A DNA stretch of 64,000 nt from DASTQL01 sp035462375 (GTDB taxonomy: Bacteria > Actinomycetota > Actinomycetes > Jiangellales > Jiangellaceae), in assembly GCA_035462375.1 (NCBI GenBank), contig DATHUJ010000055.1:16639-80638 (forward strand), in the 5' to 3' direction. The notes under the pieces were generated by a model. That model made no database searches. It saw nothing but the letters and a program-made list of their open reading frames with translations, and had not been told where the DNA came from. Position numbers and translations under genes: made by a program. Numbering within the stretch: the stretch's first letter is position 1; every line of letters starts with the position of its first letter. Shown here piece after piece: positions 52,898-61,084 of this stretch.

Positions 52898-54042
52898 CGT
52901 CGAGCCCTGGCGGGGCCCTCGCCGACCGGTCCGACCGGCCGCCAGCCCCGTCCGTCACCGCGCTGCCCGCAGCCGTCCTCCTGGCGGTGGCGCTGCTCCT
53001 GGTCGTCCCGGTCCTCACACCGGCGGCGCCGCGGGCAGCCGCCGCGGACAGTGACGACGACCCGCTCGCCGTCGACGTCCTGCAGCGCTCCGCCCGCTCC
53101 TGGGTGGCGGTGTCCTTCACCGGCACTCAGTACCTGACGCGTGGTGGGGACTCCGGCACGACCGGAGCGGTCGTCGAGGTCGTGCACCGGGCGGGCGGGC
53201 CCACCCGTGTGCACGTCCTGGGGGCCGGCCGTCACGAGGTCCCGGCGTCCGCCGCCCGCGGCTGGCTGGCTTCCGCGGGGCCGGTCGACCTGCTGGTCGA
53301 CGCCTACCAGGTCCGGCTCGCCGGCCGGGAGCCGGTGGTCGGCCGACCGGCGGAGATCGTCGAGGCCTGGCGGCCCGACGGGACGCTGGCCGCCCGCCTC
53401 TGGGTGGACACCGCGACCGGGCTGCCGCTACGGCGCGAGCTGCTCGACCCGCAGGGGTCGGTCAGCCAGGCGAGCGCCTTCGTGGAGCTCGCCGTGCAGG
53501 GCCGGCTCGGCGGTGTGGTCGCGGGCATGGCGGAGGGCTCGCGGGCCCCGGGCGCGTCGGGCGGTGGGGGTGTGCGTCCCGTCGGGACCGGTACGGGTCC
53601 GGCGCTCGGCCGCGACGACCTCGAGGCCCTGCGCCATCAGGGCATGGTCTGCCCGGAGGAGCTCGGCGACGGGCTGGTCCTGTACGAGGCGCGGCGGGTC
53701 CGAGTGGACCACGGCGGCACCGCGGTCCAGCTCAGCTACTCCGACGGGCTCGTCTCCGTCTCCGTCTTCGAGCAGCCCGGCCGTCTCGACGGCGACCGGC
53801 TGGAGGGCTTCTCGGGCCGGCAGGTCGGTGCTGGCACCGTCTGGACCAGGTCGGGTCCACCGGCCTGGGCGACCTGGTCCACGGGGGAGAGCGTCGTGAC
53901 GGTGGTGAGCGACGACCCCGCGCTCGTCCCCGCAGTCGTCGCGGCCGTCCCACCGGGCGACGACGGGGGTCAGGGGCTGGTGGCACGGCTGGCGCGGACG
54001 GCGAGCCGGGTGGCGGGCTGGTTCAACCCCTTCGACGGGTGA
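52894..54042 (+). CDS. MucB/RseB-like periplasmic regulator
   Basis: The 382-residue protein has a signal peptide (hydrophobic LPAAVLLAVALLLVVPVLTPAAPRAAAA, about 24-51) and an RseB-like fold (VLQRSARSWVAVSFTGTQYLTRGG...LWVDTATGLPLRRELLDPQG). GTG 52894 overlaps the anti-sigma stop. In gammaproteobacteria RseB protects the anti-sigma factor from proteolysis and senses lipids or lipopolysaccharide; an analogous role with the HtrA protease next door is inferred. It is not part of the mycobacterial sigE cluster as I recall it. Confidence 0.8.
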   Translation: MTSSPGGALADRSDRPPAPSVTALPAAVLLAVALLLVVPVLTPAAPRAAAADSDDDPLAVDVLQRSARSWVAVSFTGTQYLTRGGDSGTTGAVVEVVHRAGGPTRVHVLGAGRHEVPASAARGWLASAGPVDLLVDAYQVRLAGREPVVGRPAEIVEAWRPDGTLAARLWVDTATGLPLRRELLDPQGSVSQASAFVELAVQGRLGGVVAGMAEGSRAPGASGGGGVRPVGTGTGPALGRDDLEALRHQGMVCPEELGDGLVLYEARRVRVDHGGTAVQLSYSDGLVSVSVFEQPGRLDGDRLEGFSGRQVGAGTVWTRSGPPAWATWSTGESVVTVVSDDPALVPAVVAAVPPGDDGGQGLVARLARTASRVAGWFNPFDG

Positions 54043-54071
54043 CCGGCCCGGGCCTGGGAGGATCGGCGGCG

Positions 54072-55421
54072 ATGGACGACGACCAGCGCCGGGTGCGCCC
54101 GTGGTGGGCCGGGGAAGTCGACGACCCGCCGCCGGGTCTGCCCGCACCCCCGACCTACGGGGAGGAGCCGCAGACCGGGTCGGTGCCGCCGCCGTACAGG
54201 GAGGAGCCGCAGGCCGGGTCGGTGCCGCCGCCGTACGGGGAGGAGCCCCGGCACGGGGAGGGGGCCCGGCCGTTCGACCCCTGGGCGGCACCTCCCGCCA
54301 CCCGGACCGTGGGCGGGCCGGAAGGTCGCCGGGGCCATGCGGAGCGTCGGGGCGTCACCCGCCCGTTGCTGGCCGGCGCCGCGGCGATCGCCCTGCTGTC
54401 CGGGGCTCTCGGCGCCGTCGTGGGTGCGACCGTGGCCGGCGACGTCGGCGGTGACGTGGGTGGGACCCCGGTGGTGGTCGGCGCCGATCCCGCGGGCCTG
54501 GTGGAGCGACCGCCGGAGTCGGTGGCGGGCATCGCACAGAGCGTGCTCCCGAGCGTGGTCTCGGTACGGCTCGCCGACGGCAACGGCTCCGGGTTCGTCA
54601 TATCCGAGGACGGTTACGTCCTGACCAACAACCACGTGGTGGCGGGGGCCGGCGACGGCTCGCTCGTGCTGCAGTTCGCCGACGGCTCGGAGTCGCCGGC
54701 GCGCGTGATCGGACGCAGTCCCAGCTACGACCTGGCGGTGCTGCGGGTCGACCGCGACGACCTCCAGCCTGTCGTGCTCGGGGACTCCGGTGCCGTGGCC
54801 GTGGGCGACCCGGTCGTCGCGATCGGCAGCCCGCTGGGGCTGGAGGGGACCGTGACCAGCGGCATCCTGTCGGCCACCGACCGTCCGGTCACCGCCGGGG
54901 GCCAGGGCGAGACGGCCTTCATCAACGCCCTGCAGACCGACGCGGCGATCAACCCCGGCAACTCCGGAGGGCCACTGGTGGACGGCAGCGGGAGAGTGAT
55001 CGGGGTCAACACGGCGATCGCCTCCCTGTCCGTCGTCGGCGGGCAGTCCGGCAGCATCGGGCTCGGGTTCGCCGTCCCGATCAACCAGGCCCGGCTCACG
55101 GCCGAGCAGATCATCGCCAACGGCGAGGCCGTCTACCCCGTGATCGGTGCTGCGCTCGACCCCACGTACGACGGACCGGGAGCGCGGATCGCGCCGACCG
55201 GCGCCAACCTGCCGGGCCTGACGCCCGGCGGGCCCGCCGAGTCCGCCGGCCTGCGGCCGGGTGACGTCATCCGCGAGGTCGACGGCCGGCCGGTCGACGC
55301 CCCGGACGAGCTCATCGTGGCGATCCGTTCCAGGCGGCCGGGCGACGAGGTGACGCTCACCTACGAACGCAACGGGCGGACCGAAGAGGTCGTGGTCACT
55401 CTCGACGCCCAGGTGGGCTGA
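54072..55421 (+). CDS. htrA: Membrane-anchored HtrA-like serine protease
   Basis: The 449-residue protein has a Pro-rich cytoplasmic region with repeats, a membrane helix (about 98-122), a trypsin-like domain with the triad His188 (TNNHVV), Asp220 (SYDLAVLRVD) and Ser298 (NPGNSGGPL), and one C-terminal PDZ domain (GGPAESAGLRPGDVI...VDGRPV). ATG 54072 has GGGAGGA nine bases upstream and is preferred over GTG 54039. It degrades or processes damaged or regulatory envelope proteins, and in mycobacteria is essential and linked to SigE control. Confidence 0.92.
   Translation: MDDDQRRVRPWWAGEVDDPPPGLPAPPTYGEEPQTGSVPPPYREEPQAGSVPPPYGEEPRHGEGARPFDPWAAPPATRTVGGPEGRRGHAERRGVTRPLLAGAAAIALLSGALGAVVGATVAGDVGGDVGGTPVVVGADPAGLVERPPESVAGIAQSVLPSVVSVRLADGNGSGFVISEDGYVLTNNHVVAGAGDGSLVLQFADGSESPARVIGRSPSYDLAVLRVDRDDLQPVVLGDSGAVAVGDPVVAIGSPLGLEGTVTSGILSATDRPVTAGGQGETAFINALQTDAAINPGNSGGPLVDGSGRVIGVNTAIASLSVVGGQSGSIGLGFAVPINQARLTAEQIIANGEAVYPVIGAALDPTYDGPGARIAPTGANLPGLTPGGPAESAGLRPGDVIREVDGRPVDAPDELIVAIRSRRPGDEVTLTYERNGRTEEVVVTLDAQVG
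54162..54250 (+). repeat. 39-base coding tandem repeat in htrA
   Basis: Units 54162-54200 and 54201-54239, plus the start of a third, encode 13-residue EEPQ-(T/A)-GSVPPPY repeats in the cytoplasmic head of the protease. Confidence 0.75.
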
Positions 55422-55468
55422 GACGCCGTACTGTGGAGGCCGAGGCGGCCAGCGAGGGAGTCAGGCAG

Positions 55469-55876
55469 GTGTTCGACATCGGTGCGGGTGAGGTGCTCGT
55501 GCTGCTGCTGGCCGCCCTGTTCGTCTTCGGCCCGGACCGGCTGCCCCAGATCGCCCGGCAGGCCGGCCGGTGGGTCAACGACCTGCGTCGTATGGTCGCC
55601 AACGCTCGCCGCGACCTCACGGACGGGCTGGGGCTCGACGAGGGCGAGATGTCGTCCCTGCGCAACCTCGACCCCCGTCGCTACGTCCGCGACAACGTCC
55701 TCGACGGCCTCGACCTGGACGACGGCGTGAGCCCTCGCAACGGCGCCGCGCGTGGGTCGCGCAACGGCGCACCGCGGACCGGCGGTCGCTCCGCCCCGGA
55801 GACCGGTGGCCGGCCGACCACGCCGGGAGGTTCGGCCGCAGGGGCACGTCCCCCCTTCGACCCGGACGCCACCTGA
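55469..55876 (+). CDS. tatB: Sec-independent translocase component TatB
   Basis: The 135-residue protein starts VFDIGAGEVLVLLLAALFVFGPDRLPQIARQAGRWVNDL: the TatB membrane helix with the FGPDRLP hinge and the following amphipathic helix. The GTG at 55469 is chosen from this family start, with GAGGGAG ten bases upstream. The tail is disordered and Arg/Gly/Pro-rich. It receives folded twin-arginine proteins for export. It follows htrA by 47 bases, as in mycobacteria. Confidence 0.92.
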   Translation: MFDIGAGEVLVLLLAALFVFGPDRLPQIARQAGRWVNDLRRMVANARRDLTDGLGLDEGEMSSLRNLDPRRYVRDNVLDGLDLDDGVSPRNGAARGSRNGAPRTGGRSAPETGGRPTTPGGSAAGARPPFDPDAT

Positions 55877-55902
55877 CCGCACGCGCCGCCGGGCGTGGCC
55901 GC

Positions 55903-55947
55903 CGTCAGTGGGAGGCCCGTCAGTGGGAGGCCCGTCAGCGGGAGGCC
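55903..55947. repeat. 15-base tandem repeat x3 at the mrp stop
   Basis: CGTCAGTGGGAGGCC occurs at 55903-55917 and 55918-55932, and with one change at 55933-55947. The last copy contains the mrp stop codon (minus strand), and each copy repeats that stop. Confidence 0.75.
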
Positions 55948-57086
55948 GGGGAGAGCCCCAGCGACATCCCGGCCAGGCCGCGGCGTCGACGCGACAACGA
56001 CTTCGCGACGTCCCGGAGCGCGGTGGCGGCGGGTGCGTCGGGATCGCTGACCACGAGCGGTGTACCGGAGTCGGCGCCCTCGCGCAGCCGGGTATCGAGC
56101 GGCACCTCGCCCAGCAGCGGGACGCTTGTGCCCAGCCGACGGCCAAGCGCCTCGGCGACATGTCGGCCACCACCGCTGCCGAAGACCTCGATCCGGTGCT
56201 CCGCCCCGCAGTGCGGGCAGGGCATCCACGACATGTTCTCCACGACGCCGGCGACCTGCTGATGTGTCTGCAGCGCCATCGACCCGGCGCGCTCCGCAAC
56301 CTCGGAGGCCGCCAGCTGTGGGGTGGTGACGACGAGGACCTCGGACGCGGGCAGCAGTTGGGCGAGGGAGATCGCCACGTCCCCCGTCCCCGGGGGGAGG
56401 TCAAGGAGGAGGACGTCGATGTCGCCCCAGAACACGTCGGACAGGAACTGCTGGAGGGCCCGGTGCAGCATCGGTCCGCGCCAGGCGACCGGGGTGTCAC
56501 GGTCCGGCTTGAACATCTCCGTGGAGATGACCTTCACCCCGTGTGCCGGCACCGGCATGATCATCCGCTCGACGACCGTCGGCCTGGCACCCTCGATGCC
56601 CAGCATCCGGGGGGCCGAGTGGCCGTAGATGTCGGCGTCGACCAGGCCCACCGCGACCCCGTCGGCGGCCATCGCCGCCGCGAGGTTGGCCGTGACCGTG
56701 GACTTGCCCACGCCACCCTTCCCGGACGCGACCGCGTAGACCCGGGTGAGCGACCCGGGACGGGCGAAAGGGATCTCACGCTCGGGTGCCCCACCCCGCA
56801 GCTGGGCCGCGAGCCCCCGGCGCTGCTCGTCGGACATGACGTCGAGAGCGACGTCGACCGCGGTCACCCCGTCGAGCGCCGAGACTGCGGCGGTGACGTC
56901 CCGCGTGATCGTGGCCTTGAGCGGGCAGCCGGCAACGGTGAGCCAGACGCCGACCCGCACCGCCCCGTCGGCTCCCACCTCGACCGACTTCACCATGCCC
57001 AGGTCGGTGATCGGTCGCTTGATCTCAGGGTCCCGCACGGTCGCGAGAGCATCTTTGACCAGGGTCTCGGTGGGTGCTGGGGCCAT
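55935..57086 (-). CDS. mrp: Mrp/ApbC-type iron-sulfur cluster carrier ATPase
   Basis: The 383-residue P-loop ATPase has an N-terminal MIP18/DUF59 domain (about 1-90, VRDPEIKRPITDLGMV), the deviant Walker A SGKGGVGKST (about 121-130), VDADIYGHSAPRMLG, DLPPGTGD, and a CPHC pair (about 291-294) that would carry the cluster between two subunits. It delivers iron-sulfur clusters to apoproteins. Its promoter is leaderless and divergent from a MarR gene. Confidence 0.94.
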   Translation of the reverse strand: MAPAPTETLVKDALATVRDPEIKRPITDLGMVKSVEVGADGAVRVGVWLTVAGCPLKATITRDVTAAVSALDGVTAVDVALDVMSDEQRRGLAAQLRGGAPEREIPFARPGSLTRVYAVASGKGGVGKSTVTANLAAAMAADGVAVGLVDADIYGHSAPRMLGIEGARPTVVERMIMPVPAHGVKVISTEMFKPDRDTPVAWRGPMLHRALQQFLSDVFWGDIDVLLLDLPPGTGDVAISLAQLLPASEVLVVTTPQLAASEVAERAGSMALQTHQQVAGVVENMSWMPCPHCGAEHRIEVFGSGGGRHVAEALGRRLGTSVPLLGEVPLDTRLREGADSGTPLVVSDPDAPAATALRDVAKSLSRRRRGLAGMSLGLSPASR

Positions 57087-57092
57087 GTGTCG

Positions 57093-57098
57093 ATGCTA
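57093..57098 (-). promoter_or_regulatory. -10 element, leaderless promoter of mrp
   Basis: On the minus strand TAGCAT ends six bases before ATG 57086. Confidence 0.5.
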
Positions 57099-57118
57099 CG
57101 TCCGGAGCATCCCACCCG

Positions 57119-57124
57119 TACGAT
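57119..57124 (+). promoter_or_regulatory. -10 element, leaderless promoter of the MarR gene
   Basis: TACGAT ends six bases before GTG 57131. Confidence 0.5.
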
Positions 57125-57130
57125 CAGGGC

Positions 57131-57592
57131 GTGGAAGCCTGGTCGGGACGCAGCCGCGTCACCGCCGACGAGCTCGCCGTCTGGCGGACGTTCCTCCGTG
57201 CGCACGCGCGGGTGGTACGGACGCTCGAGGCGGACCTGCTGACCACGCACGACCTCCCACTGGCCTGGTACGACGTGATGGTCCAGCTGGTCGAGGCCCC
57301 TGGACGGCGGGTACGGATGACCGAGCTGGCCGACCGGGTCCTGCTCTCGCGCAGCGGGCTGACCCGGCTCGTTGACCGCATGGTCGGCGCCGGCCTGGTC
57401 CGGCGCGAGCCGTGCGCCACCGACGCCCGCGGCTACTACGCGGTCCTCACCGACGACGGCTACGACCGCCTCCGGAGGGCGGCCGGGACCCACCTCCGCG
57501 GGGTGCGCGACCGGGTGATCTCGCTGTTCGACCCCGACGAGCTCGAGCGCCTCGGCTCGTACCTCGCCCGCCTCGACCCCCAACAGCCCTGA
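57131..57592 (+). CDS. MarR-family regulator
   Basis: The 153-residue protein has the winged helix core YDVMVQLVEAPGRRVRMTELADRVLLSRSGLTRLVDRMVGAGLVRREPCATDARGYYAVLTDDGYDRL. GTG 57131 is set by the leaderless promoter. It diverges from mrp and may bind the shared 44-base region; ligand unknown. Confidence 0.88.
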   Translation: MEAWSGRSRVTADELAVWRTFLRAHARVVRTLEADLLTTHDLPLAWYDVMVQLVEAPGRRVRMTELADRVLLSRSGLTRLVDRMVGAGLVRREPCATDARGYYAVLTDDGYDRLRRAAGTHLRGVRDRVISLFDPDELERLGSYLARLDPQQP

Positions 57593-57607
57593 GCGCCCGG
57601 AGTCTCG

Positions 57608-57701
57608 CCCCAATGATCACGGCAGCCGCGTCAGTGGTTGCCGAGCCAGGTGAATGCACCGCGGCATACACCCATTCACCTGGACGCCGTGATCATTTGG
57701 G
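57608..57701. repeat. Copy A of a dispersed palindromic intergenic element
   Basis: Outer arms 57608-57623 and 57686-57701 match at 15 of 16 positions (CCCAATGATCACGGC type), and inner arms CCAGGTGAATG (57646-57656) and 57673-57683 match perfectly. Bases 57608-57668 recur inverted at 10302-10362. It lies right behind the MarR gene. It is a nested double palindrome with the form of a REP or MITE unit. Confidence 0.7.
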
Positions 57702-57705
57702 ATGA

Positions 57706-58012
57706 GTGGCCGGGAGGTGCCAGCCCTGCCGGGTGTGATGGCTGCCCCGGAATCGGCGGCGCGGTAGGCCCTTCGTGGGCCTGGTCTCCCTGTCGAGGGC
57801 GCGAAGGGCACACCGGCCAGTCGGGCGCCCGGCGCGAAGTAGTGGAGGTCTGCGGGCGGTGGCCGAAACGGAGTGGGCCACGAAGGATGGATGAGGGAAG
57901 CACCCGGGTCCTTCGTGGCTTGGCCCCGCCTTCGAGCTGGCGGCGGGCGGCGGAGCGCGGGATCGGGCCATGAAGCCCGAGGACCCCGGGTCGCCGCCTT
58001 CGGCGCATGCGT
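57706..58012. other. Non-coding gap with CGAAGG/CCTTCG repeats
   Basis: With copy A this makes a 422-base stretch without a gene (57593-58014). It holds repeated CCTTCGTGG/CCACGAAGG motifs (57767, 57878, 57909), one perfect 10-base inverted repeat (57878-57887 with 57909-57918) and GCGAAGG-type variants. Open frames here are not supported by starts or codon pattern. It may be a decayed repeat region; the end near 58000 may serve as the ykoC terminator. Confidence 0.45.
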
Positions 58013-58014
58013 CC

Positions 58015-58821
58015 TCAGATGATCAGCGGCGACCACGCGCCGGTGACCACGGACAGGGTGACTGCGAGCGCCGTGACGGCGACCGCGCCGCCGACCAGGG
58101 CGGCGTCCCCGAGTCCGAACCGCTGCTCCCGGGCCGCGGTCCGTGGTCCGCGCGAGTCGAAGCCCCGGGCGTCCATCGCCACCGCGAGCCGGCTGCCGCG
58201 GCGCACCGCGCCCACGAGCAGCGCGAAGACCTTGCCCGCGAAGAGCCGGGTGGCCGCCACGGGGTTGCCGCCCGACTCGAGCCCCCGGGCCCGCCGGGCG
58301 CGGCCGAGCACCTCCCACTCGGCCACCATGAGCGGTGCCAGCCGCAGTCCCGCCAGCGCCCCGTAGGCGAAGCGGGCCGGCGCCCGCAGGTGCTGGACCA
58401 GCCCGTCGGCCAGGTCCACGGGGTCGATCGTGAGCACGGCGAGGAAGCCGGGTAGGGCGATCGCCAGGACCCGGAGCGCGTTGGCGCCGCCGGCGGCCAG
58501 GCTCTCCGTGGTCAGCAGCAGCGGGCCCACGTCCAGGACGACTGAGCCACCCTTGCGGTCGGTGAAGACGGCATTGCCGAGGGCGAGCGTGACCGCCCCG
58601 ACGGCGAGCGGCCAGGCACGCTGCGCCAGGGCTCGCCAGGTGATGCCACATGCCGGGACGCACGCCAGCGTGGCGGTGAGCACGACCGCCGGGGCTACCG
58701 GGTCGACGCTGACCAGCAGCGCGAGAGCCGGGACGAAGGCCGCGACGACCTTGGCGACCGGGTCGCGGCGGGCGAGTGGTGCGGCCGGGTCGACGACGAC
58801 GGGGAGGGCGAGGACGGTCAC
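58015..58821 (-). CDS. ykoC: ECF transporter transmembrane (T) component, YkoC-like
   Basis: The 268-residue membrane protein has about five or six helices and the two cytoplasmic coupling motifs with the Ala-Arg-Gly type signatures, RARRARGLESGG and MDARGFDSRGPRT (about 175-235), characteristic of EcfT. GTG 58821 overlaps the ATPase stop. It links the ATPase to the substrate-binding YkoE. Confidence 0.88.
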   Translation of the reverse strand: MTVLALPVVVDPAAPLARRDPVAKVVAAFVPALALLVSVDPVAPAVVLTATLACVPACGITWRALAQRAWPLAVGAVTLALGNAVFTDRKGGSVVLDVGPLLLTTESLAAGGANALRVLAIALPGFLAVLTIDPVDLADGLVQHLRAPARFAYGALAGLRLAPLMVAEWEVLGRARRARGLESGGNPVAATRLFAGKVFALLVGAVRRGSRLAVAMDARGFDSRGPRTAAREQRFGLGDAALVGGAVAVTALAVTLSVVTGAWSPLII

Positions 58822-60305
58822 CGGACCACCCCCTCCCGCACCTCGACCCGCCGGTCGGCGAGCGCCGTCGCGAACTCTTCGTCGTGCGTGACGGCGAGCA
58901 CCGACGTCCCGGCGTCGCGGAGGTCCGCGCACAGACTCAGCAACTCCTGCCAGGTCCTGGCGTCCTGGCCGAACGTCGGCTCGTCGAGCACCAGTACGTC
59001 GGGCTCGGTGGCCAACGCGGTCGCCACCGAGAGGCGCCGCTTCTCGCCACCGGACAGCGTGAATGGGTTCGCCCCGGCCAGGTGGCCCAGGCGGAGGCGC
59101 TCGAGGAGCTCGGCGCACCGCCGCCGGGCCTCCGTCTCCGGGACGCCCGCACGTCGCGGGCCCACCATGAGCTCGTCGTCCACCCGGGCGGTGAGCAGCT
59201 GGTGCTCGGGGTCTTGGAAGACGGTGCCCACCCGGCGGCACAGGTCGCGGGCTCGCCAGCGGTGCAGGGGCAGTTCCGGAGAGTCGGCGAGCCGGGCCTG
59301 ACCTGCGGTCGGCCGGACCAACCCGGCGAGGAGCACTGCCAACGTCGACTTGCCGCTGCCGTTGGGCCCGGTCACGGCGACCGCCTCGGCCTCGCGGAGT
59401 CTCAGGTCGGTCGGCGCGAGCGCAGGAGCAGCCTCGCCCGGGAAGTGCAGGGACAGCCCGTCGGCGGTGAGGCGCACCCCGCCGACCCGACCGGTCCGAC
59501 GACGTGCCGGGCGGGCGGGCGTCCACGGAGCCGGGACCCACACCCCCCGCGCGGCCAGGGACCGGCCGCGGCGACCGAAGACCTCGGCCGGCGGCCCGTC
59601 GTCGACGACACCGCCACCTGGCTCCACCACAACGACCCGGTCCACCAGGTGGAGCGCCGCACCGACGTGGTGCTCGACCATGAGCAGGGTGGCGCCGGTG
59701 GCCTGCAGTGTCCGGTCCACGGCGTCGAGCACCAGGCGGGTGCCGGCGGGATCGAGGTTGGCCGTCGGCTCATCGAGCACGAGGAGGGCCGGGTCACGGA
59801 CCAGGGCACCGGCCAGCGCGAGCCGCTGCTGCTCGCCACCGGACAGTGCCGCGGTCGAGCGGTCCCAGCCGTACGGGAACCCCACCGTCTCGAGCGCGGC
59901 GCCGACCCGGGGCCAGATCAGCCTGCGGGGAACGCCGGAGTTCTCCAGGCCGAAGGCCACGTCGTCGCCCGCCCGGGCCATGACGAGAGAGGACTCCGGG
60001 TCCTGGAAGAGCATGCCCGTCCGGTGCCGGGCGAGGGCAGCGGGCCGGCCGTCGACCAGGACCTCGCCCTCGCGCTCCGCCGCGGTCTCGGTGTCGAGCA
60101 GCCCCGCGACGCCGTGCAGGAACGTGGACTTGCCCCCGCCGGACGGGCCGACCACGAGCACCCGCTCGCCGGGCGCCACCTCGAGGTCGACGCCCCGGCA
60201 GGCCCAGGCCCGGCGGCCCGCGTAGCGCCAGCCCCACCCCCGTACGGAGACGGCGGCGGGGGTGGACGGTGTCGAGGCGGACCGCTCGACGGACGGGAGC
60301 GCCAC
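58818..60305 (-). CDS. ykoD: ECF transporter ATPase with two fused ABC domains, YkoD-like
   Basis: The 495-residue protein has two ATPase domains. The first has Walker A GPSGGGKST (about 52-60), signature LSGGEQQRLALAGAL and Walker B LLVLDEPTANLD; the second has GPNGSGKST (about 300-308), LSGGEKRRLSVATAL and VLVLDEPTFGQD. This replaces the EcfA/EcfA' pair. GTG 60305 lies ten bases after the YkoE stop. It powers uptake in a TPP-riboswitch-controlled operon. Confidence 0.92.
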   Translation of the reverse strand: MALPSVERSASTPSTPAAVSVRGWGWRYAGRRAWACRGVDLEVAPGERVLVVGPSGGGKSTFLHGVAGLLDTETAAEREGEVLVDGRPAALARHRTGMLFQDPESSLVMARAGDDVAFGLENSGVPRRLIWPRVGAALETVGFPYGWDRSTAALSGGEQQRLALAGALVRDPALLVLDEPTANLDPAGTRLVLDAVDRTLQATGATLLMVEHHVGAALHLVDRVVVVEPGGGVVDDGPPAEVFGRRGRSLAARGVWVPAPWTPARPARRRTGRVGGVRLTADGLSLHFPGEAAPALAPTDLRLREAEAVAVTGPNGSGKSTLAVLLAGLVRPTAGQARLADSPELPLHRWRARDLCRRVGTVFQDPEHQLLTARVDDELMVGPRRAGVPETEARRRCAELLERLRLGHLAGANPFTLSGGEKRRLSVATALATEPDVLVLDEPTFGQDARTWQELLSLCADLRDAGTSVLAVTHDEEFATALADRRVEVREGVVR

Positions 60306-60315
60306 GTCCGAGGGC

Positions 60316-60945
60316 TCAGACCTCGGCCTGGGCGCGCCCGGCCGCGAAGGGCGCGAGCGCGCCGGTCCGGGCCAGGGCGCGGACCAGCAGGTAGCCGCCG
60401 AGCCCGGCGACGACGACGCCCGTGACCCCGGCGGCCCCGACGTACACGGCCTTCCAGCCCAGGCTGTACTCGGCCACCCAGACGAAGCTCTCGTACACGC
60501 CCATCGCCAGACCGGCGCCCAGGCCGGCGAGCAGCGCGGCGACGACGCCCCAGCGCCGGTACGCCAGCAGGGCGAAAGCGAGCTCTGCGCCCACGCCCTG
60601 CCAGACACCGGACATGAAGACCGACAAGCCCCAGACCGAGCCGAAGAACATGGACACGGTCGCGGCGACCACCTCGGTGTAGAGGGCTGCACCCGGTTTG
60701 CGGATCAGTAAGCCGCCCACGACCGCCGGGAGCAGCCAGACACCGGCGACCAGCGGCCCCAGCGGCGAGCCGGACAGCGGCGCGCTGATCGTGGGGTAGA
60801 CGAAGTTGTTCCACGCGGCGAAGAGCACCCCGAACGCCACGGCCACGACCGACGCGACCACGATGTCGACGGTCCGCCACCGGCGTGGCGGCGTCGCCGT
60901 GGCGAAGCTGTCACGTCCGCCGCCCTGCTGTGCTGCCTTGCTCAT
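60316..60945 (-). CDS. ykoE: ECF transporter substrate-binding (S) component, YkoE-like
   Basis: The 209-residue protein has about five or six membrane helices after a soluble head; WNNFVYPTISAPL, WLLPAVVGGLLIRKPGAALYTE and VWQGVGAELAFAL are YkoE-type segments. The YkoE family takes up the thiamine precursor hydroxymethylpyrimidine, or thiamine. ATG 60945 has a near-perfect AGGAGGA. The gene is under a TPP riboswitch and heads ykoE-ykoD-ykoC. Confidence 0.92.
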   Translation of the reverse strand: MSKAAQQGGGRDSFATATPPRRWRTVDIVVASVVAVAFGVLFAAWNNFVYPTISAPLSGSPLGPLVAGVWLLPAVVGGLLIRKPGAALYTEVVAATVSMFFGSVWGLSVFMSGVWQGVGAELAFALLAYRRWGVVAALLAGLGAGLAMGVYESFVWVAEYSLGWKAVYVGAAGVTGVVVAGLGGYLLVRALARTGALAPFAAGRAQAEV

Positions 60946-60979
60946 GGTTCGTCCTCCTGTCGCTCCTCGAACCAGGAGG
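60946..60979 (-). promoter_or_regulatory. Ribosome-site-sequestering hairpin of ykoE
   Basis: On the minus strand CCTCCT (60979-60974) can pair with the Shine-Dalgarno AGGAGG (60958-60953), and GGTTCG (60973-60968) can pair with CGAACC (60951-60946) just before the ATG. Either pairing hides the ribosome site, so the riboswitch probably acts on translation. Confidence 0.55.
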
Positions 60980-61084
60980 GGTGCGCGCGCCAGTCCGCGA
61001 GCCACGTAGGTCGGGGCTTACGGCTCCCGGACGACGGCGGCGCGACCACGGGGGACCGTGGACGCGCCGCAGGGCTGACGGACT

